From assembly GCF_000317205.1 (NCBI RefSeq), contig NZ_AJLK01000087.1, positions 1 to 64,000 on the forward strand: a DNA stretch of 64,000 nt, written 5' to 3'. Below the pieces are notes generated by a model, which did not search any database, had not been told where the DNA came from, and saw only the letters and a program-made list of their open reading frames with translations. How positions within the stretch are numbered: position 1 is the stretch's first letter; each line of letters starts with the position of its first letter. The position numbers and the translations under genes are program-made. Positions 27,557-37,041 of the stretch are shown in pieces. Source of the stretch: Fischerella muscicola PCC 7414. GTDB lineage: Bacteria; Cyanobacteriota; Cyanobacteriia; Cyanobacteriales; Nostocaceae.

Positions 27557-28258
27557 TCAAACAGAACCCCAACCAATCGGAGGTAGTGCCACCTGCTCAT
27601 CTACTTTAGAATGAGAAACCGCTGACATACTGGCAGATAACCAGACAAACAGCTCAACAAAGTTTAATCCCGTTAGCTTTAAGGGGGTACGCACCGCAAT
27701 TTGACTTAAGCGTGCCATATTAGCATTTTCCACACCTACCGTAAAAAAAGCAACACGTTTATTAACTTCGTCGGCTTGCAGTCTTTTTGCTGCTTGGTCT
27801 ACTAAGTTATCTGCTTCACCTTGTGGTTCTCCATCAGTAATCATGAATACCCAAGGACGATAGTAAGCAATACCATTGGTACGGTACTGGGCTTTGCGTT
27901 CTTGAATCAAGTCCAAAGCTTTGTGGATACCAGCACCCATGTTCGTCAATCCCTGTGCTGTTAGTATAGGCGGATTAAACTGGTCGGCGGTCACGAAGTC
28001 TTGTACAACATTGACATGACTATCAAAAGTAACTATTGCTACCTCTACTCTTCGGGAAGCTAAGGAATTTTTAATTAACTCATCCCTAAAACTCAGTAAT
28101 CCCTCATTTAGGGCATTGATTGCCATACCTTGCATTGAGCCAGAGGTATCCAGTAGTAATACGCAAGGACAACGGGGTTCTGGGTTCTCAGCAAACTCAA
28201 CGACTTCATCAAGTCTTAATGTATCGGTCATAACTTTTTGTGTTATATTTAACTTCAA
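27557..28258 (-). CDS. TerY-like von Willebrand factor A domain protein
   Basis: This 233-residue protein is essentially one vWA domain with the MIDAS motif DTSGSM near residue 37, TNMGAGI as the second metal-site segment and MITDGEP as the third. It matches the TerY family, cytoplasmic metal-dependent adaptor proteins. It is the first gene of a vWA-PP2C-kinase set, with 48 bases to the phosphatase gene. It likely recruits or gates the phosphatase and kinase on a target. The target is unknown. Confidence 0.88.
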   Translation of the reverse strand: MKLNITQKVMTDTLRLDEVVEFAENPEPRCPCVLLLDTSGSMQGMAINALNEGLLSFRDELIKNSLASRRVEVAIVTFDSHVNVVQDFVTADQFNPPILTAQGLTNMGAGIHKALDLIQERKAQYRTNGIAYYRPWVFMITDGEPQGEADNLVDQAAKRLQADEVNKRVAFFTVGVENANMARLSQIAVRTPLKLTGLNFVELFVWLSASMSAVSHSKVDEQVALPPIGWGSV

Positions 28259-28839
28259 ACTACTATTTTCCTGGATCTCAAAGTATATAGTTTCTAGCGT
28301 TGGTAAGACTACCTAGATGTCTTTGAATTTTAGATAGTTTACTAGTTATAAAACAATTCGCAACTGCCAAATTACGTAAAATTTTTCAAAAATACTCCCT
28401 TGGAGTTAGTAATGAAAAAGAGAAGTTACTAAGGTCTGGCATTGTCTGTAGAAGCTTATTTAAAATAACTTATACGTATAATTTACAGAATACAATAACT
28501 GCGTAACTGAGCTAACGGGATATTTTAAAGATTTCATGTAGAAGATTCATATTTTAGATAAAAATAATTAAGCATTATTAGCGTTCTCATCAATATTCAG
28601 GAAATTTGTATAAAAATACGGAACTAAGTCAAAGCAAAAATATAAAACAGTTGCTGTTACTCAAGTACTTATACAAAATTTAACAACTCTCCTGAGAGTA
28701 GCTTTTCTAGCTTGTAAGATATACATGACAAGTAAAAAAAATATTTTTGCAAAGAAATTAGAAATAACAAAATGCAACAATTGCCGAAGAATGCGAATGT
28801 ACAAGAAAACTGCTATTTTCTCGTAAATTCTCCAAGGAA
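28259..28839. other. AT-rich divergent intergenic region
   Basis: These 581 bases separate the minus-strand vWA gene from the plus-strand PATAN-REC gene, so both promoters should be here. The sequence is AT-rich. I see no tRNA, no strong hairpin and no credible gene. Confidence 0.5.
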
Positions 28840-30231
28840 ATGAATAATTACGGCACATTCACAAATCTACATCCTTTAAGTTTGTTAAGACAATTATCCA
28901 ACTGTTCTGACAGTACTTGTTTACAAGCATTGAGTAACTCAGTTACCTGGTCTATTTTTATCGACCAAGGTAAAATTACATTTGCTACCCATTCCATCGA
29001 ACCCTTCGATAGACTAGAACGACATTTGCGTCGCCTCAGTCACCGCATTCCTAGCCTGAGTAGTGAAATTCGTGTCCAATTACGTCTGCTATTTGAACCT
29101 GATTCTTATAATCAGTCAATAGAATTTCATAGTTCAACTTCTGAAGAATCTATCAGCTATCAACGTCCTTCTGAATATCAAGCTATTTGCTGGTTAGTTA
29201 GCCAAAAACATCTCAACCCTACGCAAGCGGCTGTACTGATTCAAGAATTGGCAAAAGAAGTAATTGAATCTTTTTTATTAATCAAGCAAGGTAGTTATGA
29301 ATTAAAAGAAAATCCAGAGCGAATGCCAATAATTTGTAGACTGGATGTTGGAAAACTGATAGAACGTTGTCAAGGAAAGTTGCAAGATTGGCAGTCTTTT
29401 GCACCGCATATTTCATCACCTTATCAGCGTCCATATCTGCGGGTGAAAACCCTAAGTTCACAAACAAATTTACCAGAAATACAGCAAAATATCAGTGAAT
29501 GGATAAAAGGTTTTAGCCTACGTCATCTGGCAGTAATTATCAACCAAGATGAAATACATGTGCTGAAAACTCTGTATCCTTACATCTTAAATGGCTCAAT
29601 TTTATTGCATGAACCAGACCCACCTTTTGATAAATTACCGAAAACATTTGAGCAAGAAACAGAAACTAATCATATAAATTTATTAAAAAATCAAGAATTA
29701 ATAGACATATCATCTATAGAAAATAGTAATACAAAAACTCAAACCAATTCTCAACAATTAGCACAAATCACTCAGGCGAGAAGAAAAAAGTTACAGGAAC
29801 TCACAAGTCCAATTAACATCAACCCTACTCTACAACAAGCTAATCCTGCTCCTGCAAATATTCGCAAAAAATATAAAATTGTTTCTATAGATGATAGTCC
29901 AACATTTCTGAAAGAAATTAGTCGTTTTTTAGAAGAAGAAAATTTCTCTGTAGTTACAATCAGTGATCCGCTCAAAGCAGTCATGGCAGTAATTAGACAT
30001 AAGCCAGACTTGATTTTATTGGATCTCAACATGGAAGGAATTGATGGTTATGAATTATGTCGCATCATCCGTAATAACTCGATGTTTAAAGAGACTCCGA
30101 TTGTGATGGTTACAGGTAGTAAGGGAATTATAGATAAAGTTAGAGCTAGATTTGTAGGTGCATCGGGATATTTAACAAAACCATTTACGCGTGCAGATTT
30201 ACTCAAAATGGTGTTTATGCATTTAACATAA
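28840..30231 (+). CDS. PatA-like response regulator (PATAN domain plus receiver)
   Basis: This 463-residue protein has an N-terminal PATAN-type region (about 1-260, starting FTNLHPLSLLRQLSN with SITW-like SVTWSIFIDQGKITFATH), a Gln/Asn-rich linker and a C-terminal receiver domain from about residue 343. The receiver has SIDD, phospho-acceptor Asp near 395 (LLDLNM) and Lys near 447 (LTKPF). PatA, PixG and PilG-type proteins of this layout control heterocyst pattern, phototaxis or pilus function. No output DNA-binding domain is present. Which one it is cannot be decided from this locus. Confidence 0.85.
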   Translation: MNNYGTFTNLHPLSLLRQLSNCSDSTCLQALSNSVTWSIFIDQGKITFATHSIEPFDRLERHLRRLSHRIPSLSSEIRVQLRLLFEPDSYNQSIEFHSSTSEESISYQRPSEYQAICWLVSQKHLNPTQAAVLIQELAKEVIESFLLIKQGSYELKENPERMPIICRLDVGKLIERCQGKLQDWQSFAPHISSPYQRPYLRVKTLSSQTNLPEIQQNISEWIKGFSLRHLAVIINQDEIHVLKTLYPYILNGSILLHEPDPPFDKLPKTFEQETETNHINLLKNQELIDISSIENSNTKTQTNSQQLAQITQARRKKLQELTSPININPTLQQANPAPANIRKKYKIVSIDDSPTFLKEISRFLEEENFSVVTISDPLKAVMAVIRHKPDLILLDLNMEGIDGYELCRIIRNNSMFKETPIVMVTGSKGIIDKVRARFVGASGYLTKPFTRADLLKMVFMHLT

Positions 30232-30462
30232 AATGCTTGTCAACAGTTAACAATAAATTATTAATAGCTAATAATTAATAAGTTTGGTTATCAGTGCGTG
30301 TCCTAGACAAATTGCTAAAGTTTTATTGATAATTTCGCCTTTGCTGCTCCTCAAGCAGAGTGAGGCATGACTGTCGTCTCGCTTGAGGACTAACAGCGTA
30401 TCACTATCTGTTAAATTAACGTACCACTCACTTAATTGTGCTATTACTCAAGTATTGACATA

Positions 30463-31098
30463 CTACGGGTTAGTAGGTGTAGTGTTGCTCCGGGATGTAC
30501 CAGAGTTACCATTAAACCGCTGTGCAACTTGTGCAAATCTATAATCTGTCAATGTACTAGCAGTTTTGAAATGTCTCTCAATGATTGGTAGGCCTTTATT
30601 AACAAGAGCTAAGAGAGCCGGATTTTGTCCAAACTGAGCTTCGCGCTGAAATGTCGCTGCATTTTCAAGGTGAGCATTGACTCCTCCCTCGTCCATATAC
30701 GCTCTGTTAAACTGCTCGTCAGAGAGCTGCTTTAATTGCGTCATGATGGCTTGATATTTAGCACCGGGAACTGTTGGAAGAGTAACCTTCACTTGGGGAG
30801 CGATTCGCGTTAATTCACTTTTTACCTGCTGTTGCTCGTCAATCTCTGCCTGCGCGAACTGCTTCACTTCTGGGTTAGTTGCTCTCTGTAATGCCAATTC
30901 GCCAAGCATGATGTTTGCTATGCCTGCTTCGGCAGCATTAATCATGTATTGCCTGTCTATAGCATTAATCTGATTGCTGGGTACAGATGTAGGTTGGCTC
31001 TTTTGAGCAAAGGCTGAATACCCTAATGATGTAAATAATCCGACTGCAACCAGGACGATCGCTACTACGATTTTTTTCAGCATCTTGTTTTTTTGCAA
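30463..31098 (-). CDS. DUF4142 family exported protein
   Basis: This 211-residue protein starts with a signal peptide (KKIVVAIVLVAVGLFTSLGYSAFA) and continues with a four-helix ferritin-like DUF4142 domain (YMINAAEAGIANIMLGELAL, EVKQFAQAEIDEQQQV, NRAYMDEGGVNAHL). Proteins of this family are periplasmic or outer-membrane-associated and of unknown biochemical role. The C-terminal Ser/Thr/Asn tail is low complexity. An internal Met at residue 6 is an alternative start. No operon partner is evident. Confidence 0.85.
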   Translation of the reverse strand: MQKNKMLKKIVVAIVLVAVGLFTSLGYSAFAQKSQPTSVPSNQINAIDRQYMINAAEAGIANIMLGELALQRATNPEVKQFAQAEIDEQQQVKSELTRIAPQVKVTLPTVPGAKYQAIMTQLKQLSDEQFNRAYMDEGGVNAHLENAATFQREAQFGQNPALLALVNKGLPIIERHFKTASTLTDYRFAQVAQRFNGNSGTSRSNTTPTNP

Positions 31099-31372
31099 TT
31101 ATTTCACTTGTAATTTGAAAAATCTGGGCGTCGATACGCTTACTTTCAATGGTGGTTGCATTCTTAGAGAATTCCTCTCTTGAGGTATGTTCAATCGCTC
31201 TATTCATATTTAGGTAAAGTAAAGCAAGATGAATGTATCGCCAGTCCGAGCAGTTGAAAACAAGAGTGGATGAAATTGCTTTTTCTAAATCCATGAGGAA
31301 TCCTGTCGATTAATTCTAAAATAGTCTTTGCATTCTGAATTTCAGATCTGATTTCGCACAAGCACACATTCC

Positions 31373-33808
31373 ATGCGTATTTCTCTTAAATGGCTGCGGG
31401 AACTAGTTGAGGTAAAACTAGCAAGCGAAGAATTAGCAGAAACCCTGACAATGGCAGGGTTTGAGGTAGAAGATATTGAAGATCGCCGCACTTGGGCTAA
31501 TGGTGTTGTGATTGGGAGAGTGCTTGAGCGCCAACCCCATCCCAATGCTGATAAATTAAGTGTTTGTCAAGTTGATATCGGTACAGGAGAAACTCTAAAT
31601 ATTGTCTGTGGCGCCCCCAATGTCCGGGCAGATATTTATGTACCAGTTGCTACAGTAGGTACTTATCTACCAAATATTGATTTAAAAATTAAACCTGCAA
31701 AACTGCGTGGTGTCCCATCTAATGGCATGATTTGTTCCTTAAAAGAACTGGGTTTGCCAAGCGATGTAGACGGCATTCATATTTTTACCCAAGAGAATCT
31801 GCAATTGGGTAGTGATGTGCGTCCCTTGTTGGGGTTGGATGACGTCATTTTGGATGTGACTGCTACTGCTAACCGTGCTGATGCTCTAAGTATGGTGGGT
31901 ATAGCCCGGGAAGTTGCAGCGCTGACGGGTGCAAAATTGACGATTCCTGAGCCTGGTGAAGTTTTAGTTCCCCAAGGTGCAGGAAATTTAGCTATTAAAG
32001 TAGCTGATACGCAAGCTTGCCCTACCTATATCGGTACAGTAATTGAACAGGTAAAAATTGCCCCTTCTCCTGATTGGTTACAACAGCGTTTGCGGGCTGC
32101 GGGAGTCAGGCCAATTAATAATGTAGTGGACATTAGTAACTATGTATTGTTAGAATGGGGACAGCCACTACACGCATTTGATCACGATCGCCTCGTTTCT
32201 ATAGCTGGCAGTGAAAAACTAGCCATTGGTGTCCGCTTTGCTAACGCCGGAGAAACCCTCAAAACCCTAGACGGGCAAACTCGCACCCTCTCCACCCAGA
32301 ACTTGCTGATTACCGCTAACGATCAACCTGTTGCTTTAGCTGGTGTGATGGGTGGTGAAGAAAGCGAAGTCCATGAAGGTACGCAAAATCTGGTATTAGA
32401 AGCAGCTTTATTTGATTCCGTAGTCATTCGCCGTTCTTCCCGGAGTGTGGGGTTAAGAAGTGAATCTTCGGCTCGATACGAACGGGGTATAAATAGTGCT
32501 GGCTTGGAAATAGCAACACGCCGCGCCTTGACTCTAATTACCGAACTTGCCCAAGGAAGTCTGGTGACTCAGGAAATTTCGGACAGCCGCCCTGATCCAT
32601 CAACGTGGACGCGTTCGATTGAACTACGTTTAGAGCGGGTGAATCAGGTGTTGGGGCCTGTTGATTTAGGTGAACAACCCGGAGAAATACAAGCTGAAGA
32701 TGTAGAGCGTACTCTCACGGCATTGGGGTGTCAACTCAAGAGTGCAGGCGATCGCAAATGGACAGTGACAGTACCACCCTACCGTTACCGTGACTTAGAA
32801 CGGGAAATTGATTTAATCGAAGAAATTGCCCGTCTCTACGGCTATAATCGTTTCTGCGACACTCTGCCAGAAAAGTCAGCAGCAGGTTATCTGCCTTTTG
32901 ATGTAGACATAGTGCGTCAGTTACGCGCATGTTTCCGGGCAGAAGGTTTGACAGAATTAATGCACTACTCCCTAGTCAAGCCAGGAGAAGATAGACAAAT
33001 AGAGCTAGCAAATCCCTTATTTGTAGAGTATTCAGCCCTACGTACAGATTTGCTTTCTGGGTTGATTGATGCTTTTGTGTATAACTTAGAACAAGGCAAT
33101 GGGGCGCTGAACGGATTTGAAATTGGGCGAATTTTCTGGCAAGAAGAAAACGGCTTGCAAGAAGCAGACGCCCTAGCGGGGATTTTGGGGGGCGATCGCA
33201 GATCTAGCAAGTGGACAAGTAGTGGGCGTGAGCAACCCATGACTTGGTACGAAGCCAAAGGCATCTTGGATAGTGTTTTTCAGCGCCTGGGTTTGGAGGT
33301 GGAGTATCAACCAGATTGCCGTGACGGGCGTTTGCATCCAGGTAGAACCGCCTCTTTGTGGATTCGGGGTAATAGATTGGGTATCTTTGGGCAGTTACAT
33401 CCCCAACTACGACACGAAAGAAGTTTGCCAGAAGCAGTTTACGTATTTCAACTAGATTTAGATGTGCTGTTAGATGCACTAGATCAAGATGAAATCATCG
33501 TACCCACTTTCAAACCTTATTCTACCTATCCAGCTACAGATAGAGATATTGCCTTCTTTGCATCAATTAAGGTGACAGTTGCCGAAATTGAAAAAGCAAT
33601 TACTAAAGCAGGTAAAGATTTACTCGAATCTGTAGAACTGTTTGATGAATACCGTGGCGAACATGTACCGCAAGGACAACGGAGTTTAGCATTCCGCCTC
33701 ATTTATCGAGCCAGCGATCGCACTCTCACTGATGCAGAAGTTGAACCCGTGCATCAAAAAGTCCGTGATACATTGGTCGAAAAATTTGGTGTTGCTTTGA
33801 GAAGTTAA
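31373..33808 (+). CDS. pheT: Phenylalanine-tRNA ligase beta subunit
   Basis: This 811-residue protein is full length for bacterial PheT, which with PheS charges tRNA-Phe. Domains in order: N-terminal segment ([13 protein letters not shown]), EMAP-like tRNA-binding domain (about 40-150), B3/B4 editing domain (about 215-370), B5 domain (about 405-485), catalytic-like core, and the C-terminal FDX-ACB anticodon-binding domain ([28 protein letters not shown]). pheS is not adjacent, which is common in cyanobacteria. Three hairpin-forming tandem repeats start 28 bases after its stop. Confidence 0.97.
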   Translation: MRISLKWLRELVEVKLASEELAETLTMAGFEVEDIEDRRTWANGVVIGRVLERQPHPNADKLSVCQVDIGTGETLNIVCGAPNVRADIYVPVATVGTYLPNIDLKIKPAKLRGVPSNGMICSLKELGLPSDVDGIHIFTQENLQLGSDVRPLLGLDDVILDVTATANRADALSMVGIAREVAALTGAKLTIPEPGEVLVPQGAGNLAIKVADTQACPTYIGTVIEQVKIAPSPDWLQQRLRAAGVRPINNVVDISNYVLLEWGQPLHAFDHDRLVSIAGSEKLAIGVRFANAGETLKTLDGQTRTLSTQNLLITANDQPVALAGVMGGEESEVHEGTQNLVLEAALFDSVVIRRSSRSVGLRSESSARYERGINSAGLEIATRRALTLITELAQGSLVTQEISDSRPDPSTWTRSIELRLERVNQVLGPVDLGEQPGEIQAEDVERTLTALGCQLKSAGDRKWTVTVPPYRYRDLEREIDLIEEIARLYGYNRFCDTLPEKSAAGYLPFDVDIVRQLRACFRAEGLTELMHYSLVKPGEDRQIELANPLFVEYSALRTDLLSGLIDAFVYNLEQGNGALNGFEIGRIFWQEENGLQEADALAGILGGDRRSSKWTSSGREQPMTWYEAKGILDSVFQRLGLEVEYQPDCRDGRLHPGRTASLWIRGNRLGIFGQLHPQLRHERSLPEAVYVFQLDLDVLLDALDQDEIIVPTFKPYSTYPATDRDIAFFASIKVTVAEIEKAITKAGKDLLESVELFDEYRGEHVPQGQRSLAFRLIYRASDRTLTDAEVEPVHQKVRDTLVEKFGVALRS

Positions 33809-33827
33809 TTATTAGTTGTTAGTTGTT

Positions 33828-34050
33828 AGATGTTAGTTGTTTGGATCATCTCAGTCAAATCCAAACAACAACCAACAACCAACAATCAACATCAGTCGTT
33901 AGATGTTAGTTGTTTGGATCATCTCAGTCAAATCCAAACAACAACCAACAATCAACAATCAACATCAGTCGTTAGATGTTAGTTGTTTGGATCATCTCAG
34001 TCAAATCCAAACAACAACCAACAATCAACAATCAACAACCAACAATCAAC
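33828..34050. repeat. Three 73-bp tandem repeats each forming a hairpin
   Basis: The word GGATCATCTCAG recurs at 33843, 33916 and 33989, exactly 73 bases apart. Each unit carries an 11-bp inverted repeat GTTGTTTGGAT/ATCCAAACAAC (33836-33869, 33909-33942, 33982-34015) flanked by CAACAATCAAC heptamer-type words. The array separates pheT from the YciI-family gene and runs to within a few bases of its start codon. It could end pheT transcription and influence translation of the next gene. Confidence 0.9.
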
Positions 34051-34054
34051 AAAT

Positions 34055-34324
34055 ATGACTAAATACATCATGTGGGGGACTTACTGTGAAGATGTCCTCG
34101 AGAAACGTGCCCCTTATCGTCAAGCTCATCTGGATGGATTAGCAAAACAAAAAGAATCTGGCGTGCTAATTACTATTGGCCCCACCAAAGATTTAACTAA
34201 AGTTTTTGGTATTTACGAAGCTGACAACGAAGATACTGTCCGTCAATTAGTAGAAAATGACCCCTATTGGCAAAACGGAATTTGGACTGAATACTCTATC
34301 AAAGAGTGGATTCAGGCATTTTAA
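34055..34324 (+). CDS. YciI family protein
   Basis: The ATG at 34055 gives an 89-residue protein (MTKYIMWGTYCEDVLEKR), the usual size of YciI-like proteins. The conserved YRQAHLDGL with its His, and GPTKD with its Asp, match the putative active site of this dimeric alpha-beta barrel family, whose function is mostly unknown. A 24-residue upstream extension in the same frame is encoded entirely by tandem repeat sequence and is therefore not credible. No Shine-Dalgarno is visible because the repeat occupies that position. Confidence 0.85.
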   Translation: MTKYIMWGTYCEDVLEKRAPYRQAHLDGLAKQKESGVLITIGPTKDLTKVFGIYEADNEDTVRQLVENDPYWQNGIWTEYSIKEWIQAF

Positions 34325-34555
34325 ATATTATGGCAAAAGGTAGTAGACAGGGGTGTATTGTTGAGAATGCAGAAGCTTGAAGGAACAAATTATCTCTAAA
34401 ATTCTTCTACTACCTCACTTTTTTGTACGGTTATCATGAAAGATTTCTCATGCAAAAAAACTTGCTATTGCCTAGACTAAAAATATGGTCAAACAAAACT
34501 GTCTCAACTTTGACTGTTTGTAAATCACTAAATATTGAGTTGAGAAGGTAGGTCT

Positions 34556-34972
34556 ATGAACAAGATTTTGAAACGCACATTTTTACCCGGCTTATTGGCT
34601 ACAAGTTTAGTAGGTGCTAGCTTTGTTCCCGCTAAACCTGCTGCCGCTGATGAGTACATACTACAAGATATCGGTATTGGAGCCGGTGCTGGTGTAGTCT
34701 CTGGCGCTATTAGAGGACGCGGTTCTGTTGTCAACAATGCTATCAAGGGTGCGGCGTCTGGTGCTGCTGTCAACGCCGTTCATGGTACTAGACGTCAGTA
34801 CAAAAACCGTCAAAACCGTAACGTGGTTCAAGATGTTGGAGTCGGCGCAGCTGCGGGTGCAGTAACTGGTACAATCCTTCGTGGTAACACCAGACATGTT
34901 GTTGGTGATGCCATTGATGGTGCAGCCGCAGGTGGAGCAATTAATGTCCTCACCAATGGCAAAAGGCAATAA
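34556..34972 (+). CDS. Exported glycine-zipper protein of unknown function
   Basis: This 138-residue protein has a signal peptide (about 1-31, ending KPAAADEY) and two similar halves. Each half contains a Gly/Ala zipper (DIGIGAGAGVVSGAIRG and DVGVGAAAGAVTGTILRG) followed by a second short zipper (AIKGAASGAAVNAV and AIDGAAAGGAINVL). This looks like an internal duplication. Glycine zippers pack in membranes, so an outer-membrane or envelope location is likely. The upstream AAGGTAGG near 34546 may be the ribosome site. Function unknown. Confidence 0.8.
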   Translation: MNKILKRTFLPGLLATSLVGASFVPAKPAAADEYILQDIGIGAGAGVVSGAIRGRGSVVNNAIKGAASGAAVNAVHGTRRQYKNRQNRNVVQDVGVGAAAGAVTGTILRGNTRHVVGDAIDGAAAGGAINVLTNGKRQ

Positions 34973-35085
34973 TTCATTGGTAAAAGGGTAATGCAAAAGG
35001 AGTAAAGGTGTGAATTTACTCTTTTCCTTCACCCTTAAGCGAACCCTGTTGGGGCTGCACTCTATATTTTTTGTGCAAATTGGTG

Positions 35086-35901
35086 TTAGTTTTCTTCTGC
35101 TGCTGGTAGAGGGAATCTTTCACCAGCTAAATAGGCATCTAAATTTTGTTGGAAGTAAAGCCAAGAAGTCATGTCTTCGACATCCAAAAAGGATTTCGGA
35201 GCATTTTTGTATAGAGGTACACGAGTATTGATTTCGTCTTTGAGTAGTTGCGGTAATTCCTCGAAGTCTTTTACCTTGCTACCATAAGCACTGTAGATGA
35301 GATAACCTGAGCGATCGCCCATTTTCATCCAAGGCAACCATTGACCAATCCTATCCCAACTTAGTCTCAGTTGAGAAACTGAAGGTAATTCCAAATTGAA
35401 TAAATCTGTGTTGGGAACAGTAATTTTAAATAACTCTGCGGCTTGATAAGTAGGTTGGGGACTAAATTGGGCTAATTTCGCATCTTCTACTAAGGGGTTG
35501 GGATAGGTAGGAAAGATATCAAATACAAAAGTTGTACTCTCATCATCTACCTGGGCTGGAAACTTGCCTTTAAAATGACCTTGTACTGGGTTATTCGCAA
35601 CGTGCATTACTGGAACTGTTTCCCCCGTCCAGGGATTATCCCATGTATGCAAAATCTCTTCTGTTTCAGGGTTGAGGTAATAAGTCAATTCTCTAGAGGT
35701 AAAGTCCCAGCTACCCGCCTCAGTGGGAATACATCTGCTCACACTCATGCCAACCATTTTAAATAAGAGTGTGCGTTTTTCACCTGGAACAAAAGCATAT
35801 ATTTTACCTGTCCAGCTTAAAAAGCTTGATTCAGCAGGATCAAGTGAACAGCGAGTTTTCACCCAGTATGAGGCTTCTAATTCTTGATTTTGGGCAACCA
35901 T
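35086..35901 (-). CDS. DUF1838 family protein
   Basis: This 271-residue protein shows the conserved DUF1838 layout: WTGKIYAFVPGEKRTLLFKMVGMSVSRC, YYLNPETEEILHTWDNPWTGE, and LSWDRIGQWLPWMKMGDRSG with SYGSK-like SAYGSKV. There is no signal peptide or membrane span. The family occurs in cyanobacteria and proteobacteria and its reaction is not established. It is monocistronic between a convergent plus-strand gene and a repeat-rich spacer. Confidence 0.82.
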   Translation of the reverse strand: MVAQNQELEASYWVKTRCSLDPAESSFLSWTGKIYAFVPGEKRTLLFKMVGMSVSRCIPTEAGSWDFTSRELTYYLNPETEEILHTWDNPWTGETVPVMHVANNPVQGHFKGKFPAQVDDESTTFVFDIFPTYPNPLVEDAKLAQFSPQPTYQAAELFKITVPNTDLFNLELPSVSQLRLSWDRIGQWLPWMKMGDRSGYLIYSAYGSKVKDFEELPQLLKDEINTRVPLYKNAPKSFLDVEDMTSWLYFQQNLDAYLAGERFPLPAAEEN

Positions 35902-35977
35902 TTTGTGGCTCCTTACTACTTATTAAACAATACCTTTTTAGGTGAAGGTTTTGTTCCAGTACACTTTATGGGTAAAA

Positions 35978-36135
35978 CTTGAGTGTTTTTAAACGCAGAG
36001 AGAAGTTTGAGCGGAGGTTTCCTCCGTTCGCGTAGACGCGCTAGCGGCTTCTCGTAAGAGTAGCGTCCCGGAGGGAACTTCAAAGCTTCGGTGGGGACGC
36101 AAAGGAACGCGCAGAGGGTCGCAGAGTTTTCGGAA
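35978..36135. repeat. Mosaic of dispersed intergenic repeats
   Basis: It begins with TTTTTAAACGCAGAG, a word also found at about 44356, 47713 and 62170 and inverted near 40730. It continues with the CGTAGACGCGCTAGCGGCTTCTCG block and ends in CGCAAAGGAACGCGCAGAG. The CGCAGAGG..ACGC words repeat in both halves. This is non-coding interspersed sequence of a type frequent in Nostocales. Confidence 0.6.
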
Positions 36136-36168
36136 GTTAACTAAGTTTTTGTGTAATATTTTACTCAG

Positions 36169-37032
36169 TTAGTTCGAGATACTCAAGTTAAACTGTTGAG
36201 GGTGATTTGATATTTTTTCTTGGAGTTGATAATTAGTGATGATTAATTCTTTTCCTTTGGCTGCTTCACTTTGTTTATAGTTATTCATCCCATACTGTAA
36301 TTCCCATGCATAGATATTCATTGATTTAAAATTATCTCTGATTTGGGGAGAATCATCATAGGTTATCAGCCAATTATGATGGCATTTTTGCACTGTTTCA
36401 GCAAATTTTTGATGGTCAAAAGAAGTGTGTAAGTTACCAGCTTTACCATAAAGTTTTGATTTAGTAGCAACAAAATAAGGAGGATCTAAAAACAGAAATA
36501 CTTGTTCACCTTCTGGAATTAAAAGCTCAGTGTAATCTAAGTTAGTAATTTTGATGTCATCTGTTAGAATATTTTCTAATTTTTCTAAACGTTCAATTGA
36601 TGAGTAAGTAAATCTTTTATGAAAAGCTTCTTGTGAAAATCCACCTGATTCAACAGTGCCAGAAAAAGTAATTCTATTGAGGACGAAAAAACGCACTGCC
36701 CTGTCAAGTTCAGTTAAATCGCTTGTAGATTCTATGCTAGTCAATTTTTGAAATAATAATCTACCGTCTGTATAGTTATCTTTTATAAAACGGACTTGTT
36801 TAACTAGCTGAGATAAATTTGTTTGAGCAACTTTCCAAAAACAGTATAGTTCAGGGTTTAAATCGTTAATCCAATATTTTCGGTTTGGAAACTTTTGTTT
36901 TAGGTATATAAATACAGAACCACCACCTACAAAAGGTTCTCGAAATTCAGCAAAATTATCTGGTAAGTATTTAACTATTGTATTTAATGCTTTGGATTTG
37001 CCACCAGGATAACGGAGCGGGCTTTTCAACAT
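36169..37032 (-). CDS. DNA adenine methyltransferase (D12/Dam class)
   Basis: This 287-residue alpha-class N6-adenine methyltransferase has the N-terminal LRYPGGKSKA, SAM-binding REPFVGGGSVF (motif I), WINDLNPELY and catalytic DPPY (FLFLDPPYF). It is the size of Dam/DpnM-type enzymes, which usually modify GATC. No restriction endonuclease gene is next to it, so it looks like an orphan methylase. Note that the abundant HIP1 octamer has a GATC core. The target must be tested. Confidence 0.88.
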   Translation of the reverse strand: MLKSPLRYPGGKSKALNTIVKYLPDNFAEFREPFVGGGSVFIYLKQKFPNRKYWINDLNPELYCFWKVAQTNLSQLVKQVRFIKDNYTDGRLLFQKLTSIESTSDLTELDRAVRFFVLNRITFSGTVESGGFSQEAFHKRFTYSSIERLEKLENILTDDIKITNLDYTELLIPEGEQVFLFLDPPYFVATKSKLYGKAGNLHTSFDHQKFAETVQKCHHNWLITYDDSPQIRDNFKSMNIYAWELQYGMNNYKQSEAAKGKELIITNYQLQEKISNHPQQFNLSISN

Positions 37033-37041
37033 AAAATATTA

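Noticed and set aside
30965-31294. 109-residue minus-strand frame upstream of and overlapping the DUF4142 gene
   Set aside because: It overlaps the signal peptide of a well-supported gene in another frame and shows no domain-like composition.
33828-34050. Possible CRISPR array at the 73-bp repeats
   Set aside because: Only three units with no unique spacers, each an internal palindrome; no cas gene nearby.
34661-35032. 123-residue minus-strand frame opposite the glycine-zipper gene
   Set aside because: Thr/Ser/Cys-rich antisense translation of glycine codons, without ribosome site.
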